The notes: a model not told the origin generated them from the letters alone. A stretch of DNA of 64,000 bases from Bacillus ectoiniformans (GCF_016908875.1 NZ_JAFBES010000005.1:62001-126000), one strand, 5' to 3'; positions 34,008-43,509 are shown, numbered from the stretch's first letter. A program made the numbers and translations.

Positions 34008-35471
34008 ATGAGTGAATATCAAAAAAGATTATTAATTTACATTGCGATAGCCGGTGGGCTAATATATTGGCTGGCGATTTTTTCGTTGCCTCCTGCTGCA
34101 GTAGGTACATGGGATCAAGTGGATTTTATTTTAGGTGTTGAACAATTTGACTTATTAAATATGCAGCCCCATTTTCCGGGGTATCCATTTTTTATATTGG
34201 GCGGCATGCTCATGAATGTGGTGACGGAAAATGCCGAACTTGCCTTGTCCTTGTGGAATAAAATCATCTATTTATCTGCTTGGTGGCCATTGTTTAAAAT
34301 AGCTGAGCATTTTTTGCCAAGACCACAAGCGGCTTTGACCGCAACTGTGGTGCATATATTGCCGTTTCCGCTGATCATGATGCAGCAGCCGATCTCAGAA
34401 TCAATGGCTGCCGCTGTGTTTTTTTGGATGATATGGTCATTATTACGGGCGTTTAATAGTGGAACGAGAGAATCGGGTCTTCTGCCCATGGTCTTATTTG
34501 CGGTGCTGCTGGGTGTGCGTTTGTCTTATCTGGCAGTAGGCGCGTCCTTGTTAGTGTATTGGGTATGGTATTGGAGAAAATCAAAAGACTGGCAGGGGAT
34601 TATTTTTCAATTAGCTATTTTAATGATTGCTAATTTAATATGGGTCAGTGCATTGATTGCCAATGCAGGGAGCCTCAAAACGTTTTTTGATATAGCAATT
34701 GGCTTTACAGAAGGACATTTTACAGATTGGGGCGGAACCGCGCTCGCAAGCGATGCATCAACAATTGAAAGGCTAAGCTATTTCCTTACCCAAAATTTAT
34801 TTTGGAAAGGGGTGTTTGTTGAGCAAGGTCTGTTTGCTGTATCGTTGTCTGCTTTGCTGATCTTATCAGCTGTTTCATTTACAAAGAAAAAAGCCGATTG
34901 GTTTGCCTTCAGTATGATCATTGCTTTTATCAGCTATTTTCTTTGGGCTTTATTTGCGCAGAATATTGAAAAGCCGAGGCACAGCTTGCCATTAATCATG
35001 CTGCTTCCCCTATTAGTACTATGTTTTTCTGAGTGGAAGAATAAGCTGATCATAGCTTTCTCTGTTTTTGTCTTGTGTTTGGAAATTGGACTGGGATGGA
35101 TGCTGGTTAAACAGCAAGCGAATGAGCAGCCGGCCGTCATCCAAGCGTCTGCCTTTTTACAGAAGGAAAGTGAGCCATTTATCATTTATACATGGGAAGA
35201 AACGAGAGTGTTTGACTATCAGCAGGTCTCATTTTCGCATAAAAGGGTATTTACTTATAAGAACTTCTTGGCAGATTTGCAAATGCAGGCTGGCAAAAAA
35301 GTGTATATAACGAATAAAGTAAAACATGGGTTTGAAGCGCAAACAGGGAAGGATTTATCCCCCCATGTAAAAGCTGTAGACACCTTCCATTCGGAAGAGC
35401 TATTTGATCCCGTATACAATAAAGTCATGATTTATCAATGGATACCATCTGGAGGTGAGGAAATTGAATGA
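34008..35471 (+). CDS. Polytopic GT-C/PMT-like membrane glycosyltransferase (putative)
   Basis: This 487-residue protein has about ten hydrophobic helices. The first extracytoplasmic loop carries WDQVDF (residues 35-40) and [10 protein letters not shown] (53-62), the acidic plus H-x-PGYP pattern of lipid-phosphate-sugar-dependent GT-C enzymes such as PMT_2/ArnT-like proteins. A soluble tail of about 100 residues follows. The likely role is to transfer a sugar from a polyprenyl-phosphate donor, which the DPM1-like enzyme 2 kb upstream could make, to a surface acceptor. The acceptor is unknown. Its last 8 bases overlap the uvrC start, so uvrC may be read partly from this transcript. Confidence 0.72.
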   Translation: MSEYQKRLLIYIAIAGGLIYWLAIFSLPPAAVGTWDQVDFILGVEQFDLLNMQPHFPGYPFFILGGMLMNVVTENAELALSLWNKIIYLSAWWPLFKIAEHFLPRPQAALTATVVHILPFPLIMMQQPISESMAAAVFFWMIWSLLRAFNSGTRESGLLPMVLFAVLLGVRLSYLAVGASLLVYWVWYWRKSKDWQGIIFQLAILMIANLIWVSALIANAGSLKTFFDIAIGFTEGHFTDWGGTALASDASTIERLSYFLTQNLFWKGVFVEQGLFAVSLSALLILSAVSFTKKKADWFAFSMIIAFISYFLWALFAQNIEKPRHSLPLIMLLPLLVLCFSEWKNKLIIAFSVFVLCLEIGLGWMLVKQQANEQPAVIQASAFLQKESEPFIIYTWEETRVFDYQQVSFSHKRVFTYKNFLADLQMQAGKKVYITNKVKHGFEAQTGKDLSPHVKAVDTFHSEELFDPVYNKVMIYQWIPSGGEEIE

Positions 35472-37233
35472 ACAAATTAAAAATAAATTAATGCTGCTTC
35501 CAGATCAGCCAGGCTGTTACTTAATGAAAGACAGGCAGGGAACGATCATCTACGTTGGTAAAGCAAAAGTGTTAAAAAATCGAGTCCGTTCTTATTTCAC
35601 AGGGTCACATGATGCGAAAACTCAGCGCCTTGTGAATGAAATAGAAGACTTTGAATACATTATGACCTCCTCTGATCTAGAGGCTTTAATTCTTGAGCTG
35701 AATTTAATTAAAAAGCATGATCCGAAGTACAACATTATGCTGAAGGATGATAAGAGTTATCCGTTTATCAAGTTAACGTCGGAGAGACATCCGCGTTTGA
35801 TCATCACCCGGAAAGTCAAAAAAGATAAAGGAAAATATTTCGGTCCTTATCCAAATGCTCAAGCGGCCAACGAAACAAAGAAGCTGCTTGACCGCCTTTA
35901 TCCATTAAGGAAATGTGTAAATCTGCCGGATCGCGTATGTCTGTATTATCATATGGGGCAGTGTTTAGCACCTTGCGTGAAAGAAGTGACGGCAGAAGAG
36001 TACCGGGAAATGACAAGTGATATTGCCCGCTTCTTAAATGGGGGGCATAAGGACGTGAAAGATCAGCTGACTGTGAAGATGCATGCAGCAGCGGAGAAGC
36101 TGGAATTTGAACGGGCTCAGGAATATCGGGATCAAATTGTTCATATCGAAGCCATTATGGAGAAACAAAAAATCAACATGACGGATTTTACGGACCGAGA
36201 CGTATTTGGCTATGTGGTCAATAAGGGCTGGATGTGTGTGCAAGTATTTTTTGTCCGCCAAGGAAAATTGATCGAAAGAGATGTGTCGCTCTTCCCGATC
36301 TATGATGAGCCTGCAGAAGAATTCCTTACGTTTCTTGGCCAGTTTTATGATCAGCCCGGCCACTTTAAGCCGAAAGAAATTCTGCTGCCGGAAGATGTGA
36401 ATGAAGAACTGGCTGAGCAATTAATCGGCGTACAAATGCTCAAGCCCCAGAGAGGGAAAAAGAAGGAGCTTGTTAAGCTTGCGGCCAGCAACGCAGCCGC
36501 GGCTTTAAATGAAAAGTTTTCTTTAATCGAACGGGATGAAGAGCGGACCATTAAAGCGGTGGAGCAATTAGGACAAGCGATGGGAATTGCGGCTCCGCTT
36601 CGAATTGAGGCATTCGATAATTCAAATATTCAAGGAACAGATCCAGTCTCTGCGATGGTCGTGTTTATTGACGGCAAGCCCGAGAAAAAAGAATACCGGA
36701 AATACAAAATTAAAACAGTCATAGGCCCAGATGATTACAGCTCCATGCGTGAAGTCATACGCCGAAGATATACCCGGGTCTTGAAAGAAAATCTGCCATT
36801 GCCAGACTTAATTGTGATCGACGGGGGAAAGGGACAAATTGAAGCGGCCAGGGATGTTTTGGTTAACGAGCTGAATTTAGACATTCCGATTTCCGGTTTA
36901 GCGAAGGACGAAAAGCACAGAACCTCACAGCTTCTTTATGGGAATCCGCTCTCGATTGTTCCGCTTAAGCATAACAGCCAAGAGTTTTATCTGCTCCAAC
37001 GAATACAGGACGAGGTGCACCGCTTTGCGATTACCTTCCACCGGACGCTGCGCGGAAAAGGCGCATTTCAATCGGTACTGGATGAGATCCCTGGAGTCGG
37101 ACCGCAGCGCAAGAAAATGCTATTGAAACATTTCGGATCAATGAAGAAATTAAAGGAAGCGACGAAAGAAGAATTAATGGAAATTGGCATTCCGCAGCAG
37201 ACAGCTGATAAAATTATTGAAAAATTAAAATAG
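35464..37233 (+). CDS. uvrC: Excinuclease ABC subunit C (TTG start)
   Basis: This 589-residue nucleotide-excision repair nuclease makes both incisions with UvrB. The N-terminal GIY-YIG domain is [20 protein letters not shown] Cys-rich linker ([21 protein letters not shown]) and the UVR domain follow ([22 protein letters not shown]). The RNase H-like endonuclease domain has [32 protein letters not shown] and HRFAITFHR, and C-terminal helix-hairpin-helix motifs are [18 protein letters not shown]. The start is TTG at 35464, 8 nt after GGAGG; a GTG nine bases earlier lies in the ribosome site. It overlaps the previous gene by 8 nt. Confidence 0.97.
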   Translation: MNEQIKNKLMLLPDQPGCYLMKDRQGTIIYVGKAKVLKNRVRSYFTGSHDAKTQRLVNEIEDFEYIMTSSDLEALILELNLIKKHDPKYNIMLKDDKSYPFIKLTSERHPRLIITRKVKKDKGKYFGPYPNAQAANETKKLLDRLYPLRKCVNLPDRVCLYYHMGQCLAPCVKEVTAEEYREMTSDIARFLNGGHKDVKDQLTVKMHAAAEKLEFERAQEYRDQIVHIEAIMEKQKINMTDFTDRDVFGYVVNKGWMCVQVFFVRQGKLIERDVSLFPIYDEPAEEFLTFLGQFYDQPGHFKPKEILLPEDVNEELAEQLIGVQMLKPQRGKKKELVKLAASNAAAALNEKFSLIERDEERTIKAVEQLGQAMGIAAPLRIEAFDNSNIQGTDPVSAMVVFIDGKPEKKEYRKYKIKTVIGPDDYSSMREVIRRRYTRVLKENLPLPDLIVIDGGKGQIEAARDVLVNELNLDIPISGLAKDEKHRTSQLLYGNPLSIVPLKHNSQEFYLLQRIQDEVHRFAITFHRTLRGKGAFQSVLDEIPGVGPQRKKMLLKHFGSMKKLKEATKEELMEIGIPQQTADKIIEKLK

Positions 37234-37237
37234 CCGG

Positions 37238-37266
37238 TTGCCTAGGAATTACCAGTATGCTACAAT
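37238..37266 (+). promoter_or_regulatory. Promoter of the lysC leader
   Basis: TTGCCT at 37238-37243 and TACAAT at 37261-37266 are 17 bp apart. Confidence 0.65.
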
Positions 37267-37289
37267 TAACAAAACTTAATATTCAATCA

Positions 37290-37548
37290 CTTTTTATAAG
37301 TGGTGATAGAGGTGCAGGATTCAAGAGTAGGGCTTCAGAGAATGATGAGATTCGAAGAAGAAGCTTGAAAGGGGAGACCTGCCGAAGTGAAAGGAAACTC
37401 ATATTTCTTTTTGCTGGTTTTGTATTTAATAGATGCAGAACTGTCAAGATCAAGAATCTTGGAGAGCTATCTCACACGTATGCATGTAATTAATTTATTA
37501 TTTACATCTATAACGGGCAATGAGATATCGATCTCATTGCCCTTTTTT
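37290..37548 (+). promoter_or_regulatory. Lysine riboswitch (L box) of lysC
   Basis: Conserved L-box pieces appear in order: GATAGAGGTGCAGGATTCA with AAGAGTAG; GAAAGGGGAGACCTGCCGAAG; CTGGTTTTGTATTTAATAG; AACTGTCAAGA; and TTGGAGAGCTATC. A terminator, GGGCAATGAGAT/ATCTCATTGCCC plus TTTTTT, follows at 37515-37548. Lysine binding is expected to favour termination and lower aspartokinase synthesis. Confidence 0.95.
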
Positions 37549-37586
37549 GTGTGTGCAGATAAGAAACCGAAAAGGCGGGAGTAAAA

Positions 37587-38813
37587 TTGGCATTAATCGT
37601 ACAAAAGTTTGGCGGAACATCAGTAGGCAGTGTAGAACGAATTCAAAATGTGGCAAGCAGGGTGCAAGAAGAGAAAAGCCAGGGGAATGACGTGGTCGTC
37701 GTTGTTTCTGCCATGGGAAAAACAACAGATCAGTTAGTAGGTCTGGCAAAAGCTTTATCCGAAAGCCCATCTAAACGCGAAATGGATATGCTTTTGGCGA
37801 CAGGCGAACAAGTAACGATCGCTCTCTTGTCCATGGCATTACAGCAGCAAGGATATGAAGCCATTTCACTGACTGGCTGGCAAGCAGGAATTCATACGGA
37901 AAAAGTGCCGGGAAATGCACGCATTACTCATATTGATACGAATAAAACAGAACAATTATTAAATGAAGGAAAAGTGGTTATTGTCGCTGGCTTCCAAGGG
38001 AAAACCGAGGACGGGGAGATTACGACTTTAGGCAGAGGCGGATCGGATACGACTGCTGTGGCGCTGGCGGCTGCACTTAAAGCCGAACGCTGCGATATAT
38101 ACACAGATGTTACCGGTGTTTATACGTCAGATCCTAGATACATAGAAGGAGCGCGCAAACTCGACGCAGTATCCTATGACGAAATGCTTGAATTAGCGAA
38201 CCTAGGGGCGGGTGTTCTGCATCCGAGAGCGGTTGAATTTGCGAAGAATTACAGCATTCCGCTTGTTGTCAGGTCCAGCATGGAAAAAGAAGAAGGAACG
38301 AGAATTGAGGAGGAGATTTCAATGGAACAAAACTTAGTGGTTAGAGGCGTAGCGTTTGAAGAGGAAGTAGCAAGAATTACAATCGAAGGATTAAAGAATG
38401 AAATTCAGAGTTTATCAGCCGTGTTTGCTCCTTTAGCGAAGAATAATATTAATGTAGATATTATCATTCAAAGCCGCACAGCTAATAAGTATGATTTATC
38501 ATTTTCTACTAAAGAATCAGATTTAGAAGCAGCGCTCGATGTGGTCACTGGTTTAAAGAGAGAATTAAAGTATGAAGCGCTTGATTATGAAACGGGCCTC
38601 TCAAAAGTATCCATCGTCGGATCAGGCATGATTTCTAATCCGGGTGTAGCGGCACAAATGTTTGAAGTGCTGGCTGAGCAGGAAGTTGCCATCCATATGG
38701 TCAGTACGTCTGAGATTAAAGTCTCTGCTGTGATTGCGCAGGAAGAGACGAATAAAGCAGCGCAGTCTCTGCATGACGCTTTTCAATTAAACCTAGTACC
38801 AGCTATGGCGTAA
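37587..38813 (+). CDS. lysC: Lysine-sensitive aspartokinase II, alpha subunit (TTG start)
   Basis: This 408-residue enzyme phosphorylates aspartate, the first step to lysine, diaminopimelate and dipicolinate. The kinase core is KFGGTSVGSVERI, VVVSAMGKTTDQL, LLATGEQVTIALL, TTLGRGGSDTTAVALAAALKA and DVTGVYTSDPR. Two ACT domains form the C-terminal regulatory part. The start is TTG at 37587. Within the gene an AGGAGGAG site 8 nt before ATG 38322 gives a separate beta subunit, as established for B. subtilis. It is controlled by the lysine riboswitch upstream. Confidence 0.97.
   Translation: MALIVQKFGGTSVGSVERIQNVASRVQEEKSQGNDVVVVVSAMGKTTDQLVGLAKALSESPSKREMDMLLATGEQVTIALLSMALQQQGYEAISLTGWQAGIHTEKVPGNARITHIDTNKTEQLLNEGKVVIVAGFQGKTEDGEITTLGRGGSDTTAVALAAALKAERCDIYTDVTGVYTSDPRYIEGARKLDAVSYDEMLELANLGAGVLHPRAVEFAKNYSIPLVVRSSMEKEEGTRIEEEISMEQNLVVRGVAFEEEVARITIEGLKNEIQSLSAVFAPLAKNNINVDIIIQSRTANKYDLSFSTKESDLEAALDVVTGLKRELKYEALDYETGLSKVSIVGSGMISNPGVAAQMFEVLAEQEVAIHMVSTSEIKVSAVIAQEETNKAAQSLHDAFQLNLVPAMA
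38322..38813 (+). CDS. lysC: Aspartokinase II beta subunit, internal in-frame start within lysC
   Basis: AGGAGGAG at 38308-38315 precedes an in-frame ATG at 38322 (Met246 of the alpha chain). This would give a 163-residue protein made of the two ACT regulatory domains, starting MEQNLVVRG. B. subtilis aspartokinase II is known to be an alpha2-beta2 enzyme whose beta chain is translated from such an internal site. The strong ribosome site inside the coding region supports the same here. Confidence 0.82.
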   Translation: MEQNLVVRGVAFEEEVARITIEGLKNEIQSLSAVFAPLAKNNINVDIIIQSRTANKYDLSFSTKESDLEAALDVVTGLKRELKYEALDYETGLSKVSIVGSGMISNPGVAAQMFEVLAEQEVAIHMVSTSEIKVSAVIAQEETNKAAQSLHDAFQLNLVPAMA

Positions 38814-38845
38814 TAAACAGGCTGCTCATCGCGTGACTAAGAGGC

Positions 38846-38878
38846 GTTCCGCTTTCAAAATGAGAGCGGAACAGCTGA
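38846..38878. terminator. Weak hairpin between convergent lysC and yslB
   Basis: The stem GTTCCGCT/AGCGGAAC at 38846-38873 lacks a long T-run on either strand. Its convergent position suggests a shared terminator. Confidence 0.45.
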
Positions 38879-38894
38879 TTTACCTTTTAGCGTT

Positions 38895-39320
38895 CTATTC
38901 CCATTTCACTGTGAGCTGAACGGAAGAAGTCTTTTTTAATATTTCACTGATCGACTCGGCTCCTGCTTGTTCAAGAGTGCCTATTTGCTCAGCCAAAAAT
39001 CCGCTTTCTAACGTAAAGGAAGGAGCGGTTTGCATGGAAAGCTTTCTTTCAACTAACGGACCAGATAAGTCATAGATTCTTTCTTTCTTGGAATCTTTTA
39101 TTAGTTTCAGCTGACCCCAGCCTGCTTCCTGAAAAAAAGCGGCCAGTTCATCGTTTGACGAACAAGGGAATTTACGGGCGATAGATTTTCCAGCCCAATA
39201 AAGGACATCTTCGCATTCCTTGCCCAGTATGTCAGTCAGCAGCACATCTCTAATTAATTCATAGCCGAAAACAGAAACGGATAATGATTCTTGTTCCGGC
39301 GGATCGATTTGATTCGTCAA
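38895..39320 (-). CDS. yslB: DUF2507 protein YslB
   Basis: This protein of about 141 residues belongs to the DUF2507 family. It shows VSVFGYELIRDVLLTDILGKECEDVLYWAGKSIARKFPCSS and FLAEQIGTLEQAG, matching B. subtilis YslB, whose function is unknown. A TTG at 39320, 6 nt after GGGG, is chosen as start. A GTG at 39332 in frame has no ribosome site ahead of it. The gene lies between lysC and sdhC on the opposite strand, as in B. subtilis. Confidence 0.85.
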   Translation of the reverse strand: MTNQIDPPEQESLSVSVFGYELIRDVLLTDILGKECEDVLYWAGKSIARKFPCSSNDELAAFFQEAGWGQLKLIKDSKKERIYDLSGPLVERKLSMQTAPSFTLESGFLAEQIGTLEQAGAESISEILKKTSSVQLTVKWE

Positions 39321-39494
39321 TTTTATCCCCACTTTCTGTACTTATTATATACAAATGAGTCCGGCAAAAAAAGGCGAGAAAAGCGCTAATTTTTTATTAT
39401 TTGGAAATAATAATACAGAAAAAACACGCAAAAATAATGAAGAACTATTCACTTTTTTAATTTTAGTAATATATAAAAAGTTGTATACGTTTTC

Positions 39495-39523
39495 TTGACG
39501 CTACTACTTTGTGGGAGTAAAAT
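39495..39523 (+). promoter_or_regulatory. Sigma-A promoter of sdhCAB
   Basis: TTGACG at 39495-39500 and TAAAAT at 39518-39523 are 17 bp apart. Confidence 0.78.
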
Positions 39524-39610
39524 GTACTTGTCACATAATTGTTAATAAATTAGACAGTGTCCGAATTTTCAATTTTTTGTCGGATGCTAAAAGATTAAGG
39601 GGGGTATCTT

Positions 39611-40219
39611 ATGGCTGACAATCGAGAGTTTACGTATCGCAGGCTGCACTCATTACTTGGTGTCATTCCTGTAGGACTGTTTTTAGTCCAGCATTTGGTG
39701 GTTAACCACTTTGCAACGAAGGGTGAAGAAGCATTTAACGGTGCTGCTCACTTCATGGAAAGCTTGCCTTTCCGCTATGTATTGGAAACTGTAATTATTT
39801 TTCTTCCGCTTTTATTCCATGCAATTTACGGTTTGTATATTGCATTTACGGCGAAAAATAATGTGGGCAGATTCGGATTCTTCCGAAATTGGATGTTCTT
39901 TATGCAGCGTATTTCAGGTGTTGTTACACTTGTTTTCATTGCATGGCATGTTTGGGAAACAAGAATTGCGGCTGCTTTAGGCGCAGAAGTTAATTTCCAA
40001 ATGATGGAGGAAATTTTAGCTAATCCATTAATGCTTGGTTTTTACATAGTTGGTGTGGTATCTACGATTTTCCATTTTGCTAACGGCTTATGGTCTTTCT
40101 GCGTAAGCTGGGGAATTGCAGTTTCACCTCGTTCCCAGCAAATTGTTACTTACGTTACAATGGGTATTTTCTTTGCCCTTTCGATCGTTGGAATTCGCGC
40201 AATCCTTGCGTTCGTTTAA
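39611..40219 (+). CDS. sdhC: Succinate dehydrogenase cytochrome b558 subunit
   Basis: This 202-residue membrane anchor has five helices and binds two b-type hemes, reducing menaquinone. The four axial histidines known for B. subtilis SdhC are all at the same positions: His28, His70, His113 and His155. It is preceded by AAGGGGGG. It is first gene of sdhCAB, 60 nt before sdhA. The 87-nt leader downstream of the promoter could host post-transcriptional control, but I see no defined element. Confidence 0.97.
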   Translation: MADNREFTYRRLHSLLGVIPVGLFLVQHLVVNHFATKGEEAFNGAAHFMESLPFRYVLETVIIFLPLLFHAIYGLYIAFTAKNNVGRFGFFRNWMFFMQRISGVVTLVFIAWHVWETRIAAALGAEVNFQMMEEILANPLMLGFYIVGVVSTIFHFANGLWSFCVSWGIAVSPRSQQIVTYVTMGIFFALSIVGIRAILAFV

Positions 40220-40279
40220 GTTAAATAGTTTCAGAGATAACTACTAGTTCGGAATTGGGAAAAAAGGGAGTGAGTCTCA

Positions 40280-42040
40280 ATGAGTAAAGGTAAAATTATT
40301 GTAGTCGGCGGCGGTTTAGCTGGACTTATGGCTACAATTAAAGTAGCAGAATCAGGAACACCGGTTGACTTGTTTTCATTGGTACCGGTTAAACGTTCCC
40401 ACTCTGTATGTGCACAGGGCGGCATTAATGGCGCCGTAAATACAAAAGGTGAAGGAGATTCACCTTGGGTTCACTTTGATGATACGATCTACGGAGGAGA
40501 CTTCTTAGCTAACCAGCCACCTGTTAAAGCGATGACAGAAGCGGCTCCTGGCATTATCCATTTATTAGACCGTATGGGCGTAATGTTTAACCGTACGCCA
40601 GAAGGACTTTTAGATTTCCGCCGCTTTGGTGGAACTCAGCATCACCGTACAGCTTTTGCTGGCGCGACAACTGGCCAGCAGCTGCTATATGCATTGGACG
40701 AGCAAGTTCGCCGCTATGAAGTAGCGGGTCTTGTAACGAAGTACGAAGGTTGGGAATTTCTTGGTTCCGTTCTTGACGAAGAAGGCGTTTGCCGCGGAAT
40801 CGTTGGTCAAGACTTAACAAACATGAAAATTCAGTCGTTCCCTGCTGATGCTGTGATCATGGCAACAGGCGGACCTGGGATTATTTTCGGTAAATCGACG
40901 AACTCTGTCATCAACACTGGTTCAGCAGCTTCGATCGTTTATCAGCAAGGTGTACACTATTCGAATGGTGAATTTATTCAGATTCACCCGACAGCTATTC
41001 CAGGAGACGATAAACTGCGCTTAATGAGTGAATCAGCTCGTGGAGAAGGCGGACGTGTTTGGACGTACAAAGACGGTAAACCTTGGTACTTCCTGGAAGA
41101 AAAGTACCCAGCTTATGGTAACCTTGTTCCTCGTGATATTGCCACTCGTGAAATCTTTGACGTGTGTGTCAATCAGAAGCTTGGCATCAACGGTGAAAAC
41201 ATGGTGTACTTGGATCTTTCTCATAAAGATCCTCATGAATTGGATATTAAGCTTGGCGGAATCATTGAAATCTATGAGAAATTCATGGGTGACGATCCTC
41301 GTAAAGTACCAATGAAGATCTTCCCTGCCGTGCATTATTCAATGGGCGGACTATGGGTTGATTATGAGCAGCAGACAAATATCCCTGGATTATTTGCTGC
41401 CGGAGAATGTGATTACTCTCAGCATGGAGCGAACCGTTTAGGAGCTAACTCATTGCTTTCTGCGATTTTTGGCGGTATGGTAGCGGGTCCTAATGCTGTG
41501 AAATATATCAATGGTCTTGAAAAGTCAACTGACGCCATTTCTTCCTCTGTTTTTGATAACTCTGTGAAACAAGAAGAGCAAAAGTGGAACGATATTATGT
41601 CACTAGACGGTAAAGAAAATGCTTATGTTCTTCATAAAGAGCTTGGCGAATGGATGACTGACAACGTAACTGTTGTTCGTTATAATGACAAGCTGAAAGC
41701 AACTGATGATAAAATTGTTGAACTTCTTGAGCGCTGGAAGAACATCAATATTAACGATACAGCTAAGTGGAGCAACCAAGGAGCAAGCTTCACTCGCCAG
41801 CTGAAGCATATGCTGCATCTTTCTCGCGTTGTTACAATTGGTGCGCTTAACCGTAACGAAAGCCGCGGAGCTCACTATAAACCGGAATTCCCGGATCGTA
41901 ATGACGAAGATTTCTTGAAAACAACAATGGCTACGTTTAAAGGAGAAGACCAAGCTCCTGCCTTCCATTATGAAGAAGTAGACATTTCTTTAATCAAACC
42001 GCGTAAGCGTGACTACTCTAAGAAGAAGGAGGAGAAATGA
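40280..42040 (+). CDS. sdhA: Succinate dehydrogenase flavoprotein subunit
   Basis: This 586-residue subunit has covalent FAD and oxidises succinate to fumarate. N-terminal FAD motif IIVVGGGLAGLMA, substrate segment HSVCAQGGINGAVNTKGEGDS, QIHPTAIPGDDKLRLMSESARGEGG with the active-site arginine, and HYSMGGLWVDYEQQTNIPGLFAAGE are visible. The C-terminal helical domain contains NESRGAHYKPEFP. Length equals B. subtilis SdhA. Its TGA overlaps the sdhB start as ATGA, indicating translational coupling. Confidence 0.98.
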   Translation: MSKGKIIVVGGGLAGLMATIKVAESGTPVDLFSLVPVKRSHSVCAQGGINGAVNTKGEGDSPWVHFDDTIYGGDFLANQPPVKAMTEAAPGIIHLLDRMGVMFNRTPEGLLDFRRFGGTQHHRTAFAGATTGQQLLYALDEQVRRYEVAGLVTKYEGWEFLGSVLDEEGVCRGIVGQDLTNMKIQSFPADAVIMATGGPGIIFGKSTNSVINTGSAASIVYQQGVHYSNGEFIQIHPTAIPGDDKLRLMSESARGEGGRVWTYKDGKPWYFLEEKYPAYGNLVPRDIATREIFDVCVNQKLGINGENMVYLDLSHKDPHELDIKLGGIIEIYEKFMGDDPRKVPMKIFPAVHYSMGGLWVDYEQQTNIPGLFAAGECDYSQHGANRLGANSLLSAIFGGMVAGPNAVKYINGLEKSTDAISSSVFDNSVKQEEQKWNDIMSLDGKENAYVLHKELGEWMTDNVTVVRYNDKLKATDDKIVELLERWKNININDTAKWSNQGASFTRQLKHMLHLSRVVTIGALNRNESRGAHYKPEFPDRNDEDFLKTTMATFKGEDQAPAFHYEEVDISLIKPRKRDYSKKKEEK

Positions 42041-42807
42041 TGAGTGAGAATAAATCCATCCGTTTTATCATTACTCGTCAAGACACGTTAGATTCCGCGC
42101 CGTATGAAGAAGAGTTTGAAGTTCCATACCGTCCGAATATGAATGTGATTTCAGCTCTTATGGAAATTCGCCGGAATCCTGTCAATGTGAAAGGGCAGCA
42201 AACAACGCCAATCGCATGGGACATGAACTGTCTAGAAGAGGTATGCGGCGCTTGTTCAATGATTATCAACGGCAAACCAAGACAATCTTGTACAGCGTTA
42301 ATTGATCAGCTAGAGCAGCCGGTTCGCCTGGCTCCTATGAGCACATTCCCGGTTGTCCGTGACCTTCAAGTAGATCGAAGCCGTATGTTTGATTCCTTGA
42401 AAAAGGTTAAAGCGTGGATCCCAATCGATGGTACGTATGACCTTGGACCAGGACCTCGTATGCCTGAGAGAAAGCGTCAATGGGCATATGAACTGTCTAA
42501 ATGTATGACTTGCGGTGTATGTTTGGAAGCTTGTCCAAATGTAAACAGCAAATCTGATTTCATTGGACCTCAGCCGCTTTCTCAAGTGCGCTTGTTCAAT
42601 GCGCATCCAACAGGAGCAATGAATAAAGATGAGCGCTTAAACTCCATCATGGGAGATGGCGGTCTTGCTAATTGCGGTAACTCGCAAAACTGTGTTCAAT
42701 CTTGCCCGAAAGGCATTCCATTGACTACATCTATTGCTGCGTTAAACCGTGATGCAACCGTTCAATCGTTCCGTAACTTCTTTGGAAGCGACCATCAAGT
42801 AGATTAA
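42037..42807 (+). CDS. sdhB: Succinate dehydrogenase iron-sulfur subunit
   Basis: This 256-residue electron-transfer subunit carries [2Fe-2S] (NCLEEVCGACSMIINGKPRQSC), [4Fe-4S] (CMTCGVCLEACP) and [3Fe-4S] (CGNSQNCVQSCPKG) clusters between FAD and the heme anchor. Two ATGs, 42037 and 42040, are both served by AAGGAGGAG. The first overlaps the sdhA stop and either is possible. The operon ends at the terminator 42820-42850. Confidence 0.98.
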   Translation: MMSENKSIRFIITRQDTLDSAPYEEEFEVPYRPNMNVISALMEIRRNPVNVKGQQTTPIAWDMNCLEEVCGACSMIINGKPRQSCTALIDQLEQPVRLAPMSTFPVVRDLQVDRSRMFDSLKKVKAWIPIDGTYDLGPGPRMPERKRQWAYELSKCMTCGVCLEACPNVNSKSDFIGPQPLSQVRLFNAHPTGAMNKDERLNSIMGDGGLANCGNSQNCVQSCPKGIPLTTSIAALNRDATVQSFRNFFGSDHQVD

Positions 42808-42819
42808 TAATGAATTCTT

Positions 42820-42850
42820 GCCTCCAGCATGATAGCTGGGGGCTTTTTTA
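42820..42850 (+). terminator. Terminator of sdhCAB
   Basis: The stem GCCTCCAGC/GCTGGGGGC is followed by TTTTTT. Confidence 0.9.
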
Positions 42851-42905
42851 AAATCTTTAAATCGAAACGAGCGTAAGGAATAGAAGCAGAAGGAGAGGAA
42901 TATAG

Positions 42906-43373
42906 TTGAAAAAGATTTCTTATATTGATCATTGGGAGGAATGGGATCAAGAATTTCATTTTTATCACCCTGTGAAAGTGCGGTTTTCAGAAACAGATAT
43001 GTTCGGACATTTGAATAACACAGTGCCATTTATTTATTTTGAGGAAGCAAGAATAGAATTTTTAACTCATATTGGCTTGATGGAAGGTTGGCTAGAAAAC
43101 GAGAACGAGTCTATTCCAGTGGTTGCCGATCTGCAATGTGACTTTTTAGAGCAAGTGTATTTTGGAGAAACCCTTCATATTTATGTGAAGGCAAATGAAG
43201 TTGGCAATTCCTCATGTGACATCCACTATAAAGGGGTTAGGTCTGATGGGAAGATAGGATTTATAGGCCGCGGCACACTTGTACAAATTTCGAAAGTTAC
43301 AGGAAAAGCACTTCCGCTAAGCGAGGGGTCGAAGAAGAAACTCGAACAAGGAAAGTATAGTCGTCAAAAATAA
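42906..43373 (+). CDS. ysmA: 4HBT-family acyl-CoA thioesterase YsmA (TTG start)
   Basis: This 155-residue hotdog-fold protein has the thioesterase signature VRFSETDMFGHLNNTVPFIYFEEARIEFL, including the Asp of the 4-hydroxybenzoyl-CoA thioesterase active site. The substrate is unknown; short or medium acyl-CoA is expected from the family. The start is TTG at 42906, after GAAGGAGAGG. The order sdhB-ysmA-gerE is that of B. subtilis. Confidence 0.88.
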   Translation: MKKISYIDHWEEWDQEFHFYHPVKVRFSETDMFGHLNNTVPFIYFEEARIEFLTHIGLMEGWLENENESIPVVADLQCDFLEQVYFGETLHIYVKANEVGNSSCDIHYKGVRSDGKIGFIGRGTLVQISKVTGKALPLSEGSKKKLEQGKYSRQK

Positions 43374-43435
43374 ATTATTCTTCTAAAATCATTCAAATTA
43401 AGAATGTCCCTAACTGTCAATTAGTATCAAGCTAA

Positions 43436-43444
43436 CATATGATA
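43436..43444 (+). promoter_or_regulatory. Candidate sigma-K -10 element upstream of gerE
   Basis: CATATGATA matches the sigma-K -10 consensus CATANNNTA. gerE is a sigma-K gene in B. subtilis. I could not place the -35 convincingly. Confidence 0.6.
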
Positions 43445-43509
43445 CCGTAACGGCCGATATAATTTTTCAACGTAGAGAAGCTGGCGGAAGCGAGGAGGGG
43501 TACATTCAA

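Noticed and set aside
37257-37584. Two overlapping small plus-strand frames upstream of lysC
   Set aside because: They lie within the lysine riboswitch and its terminator, whose conserved elements explain the sequence.
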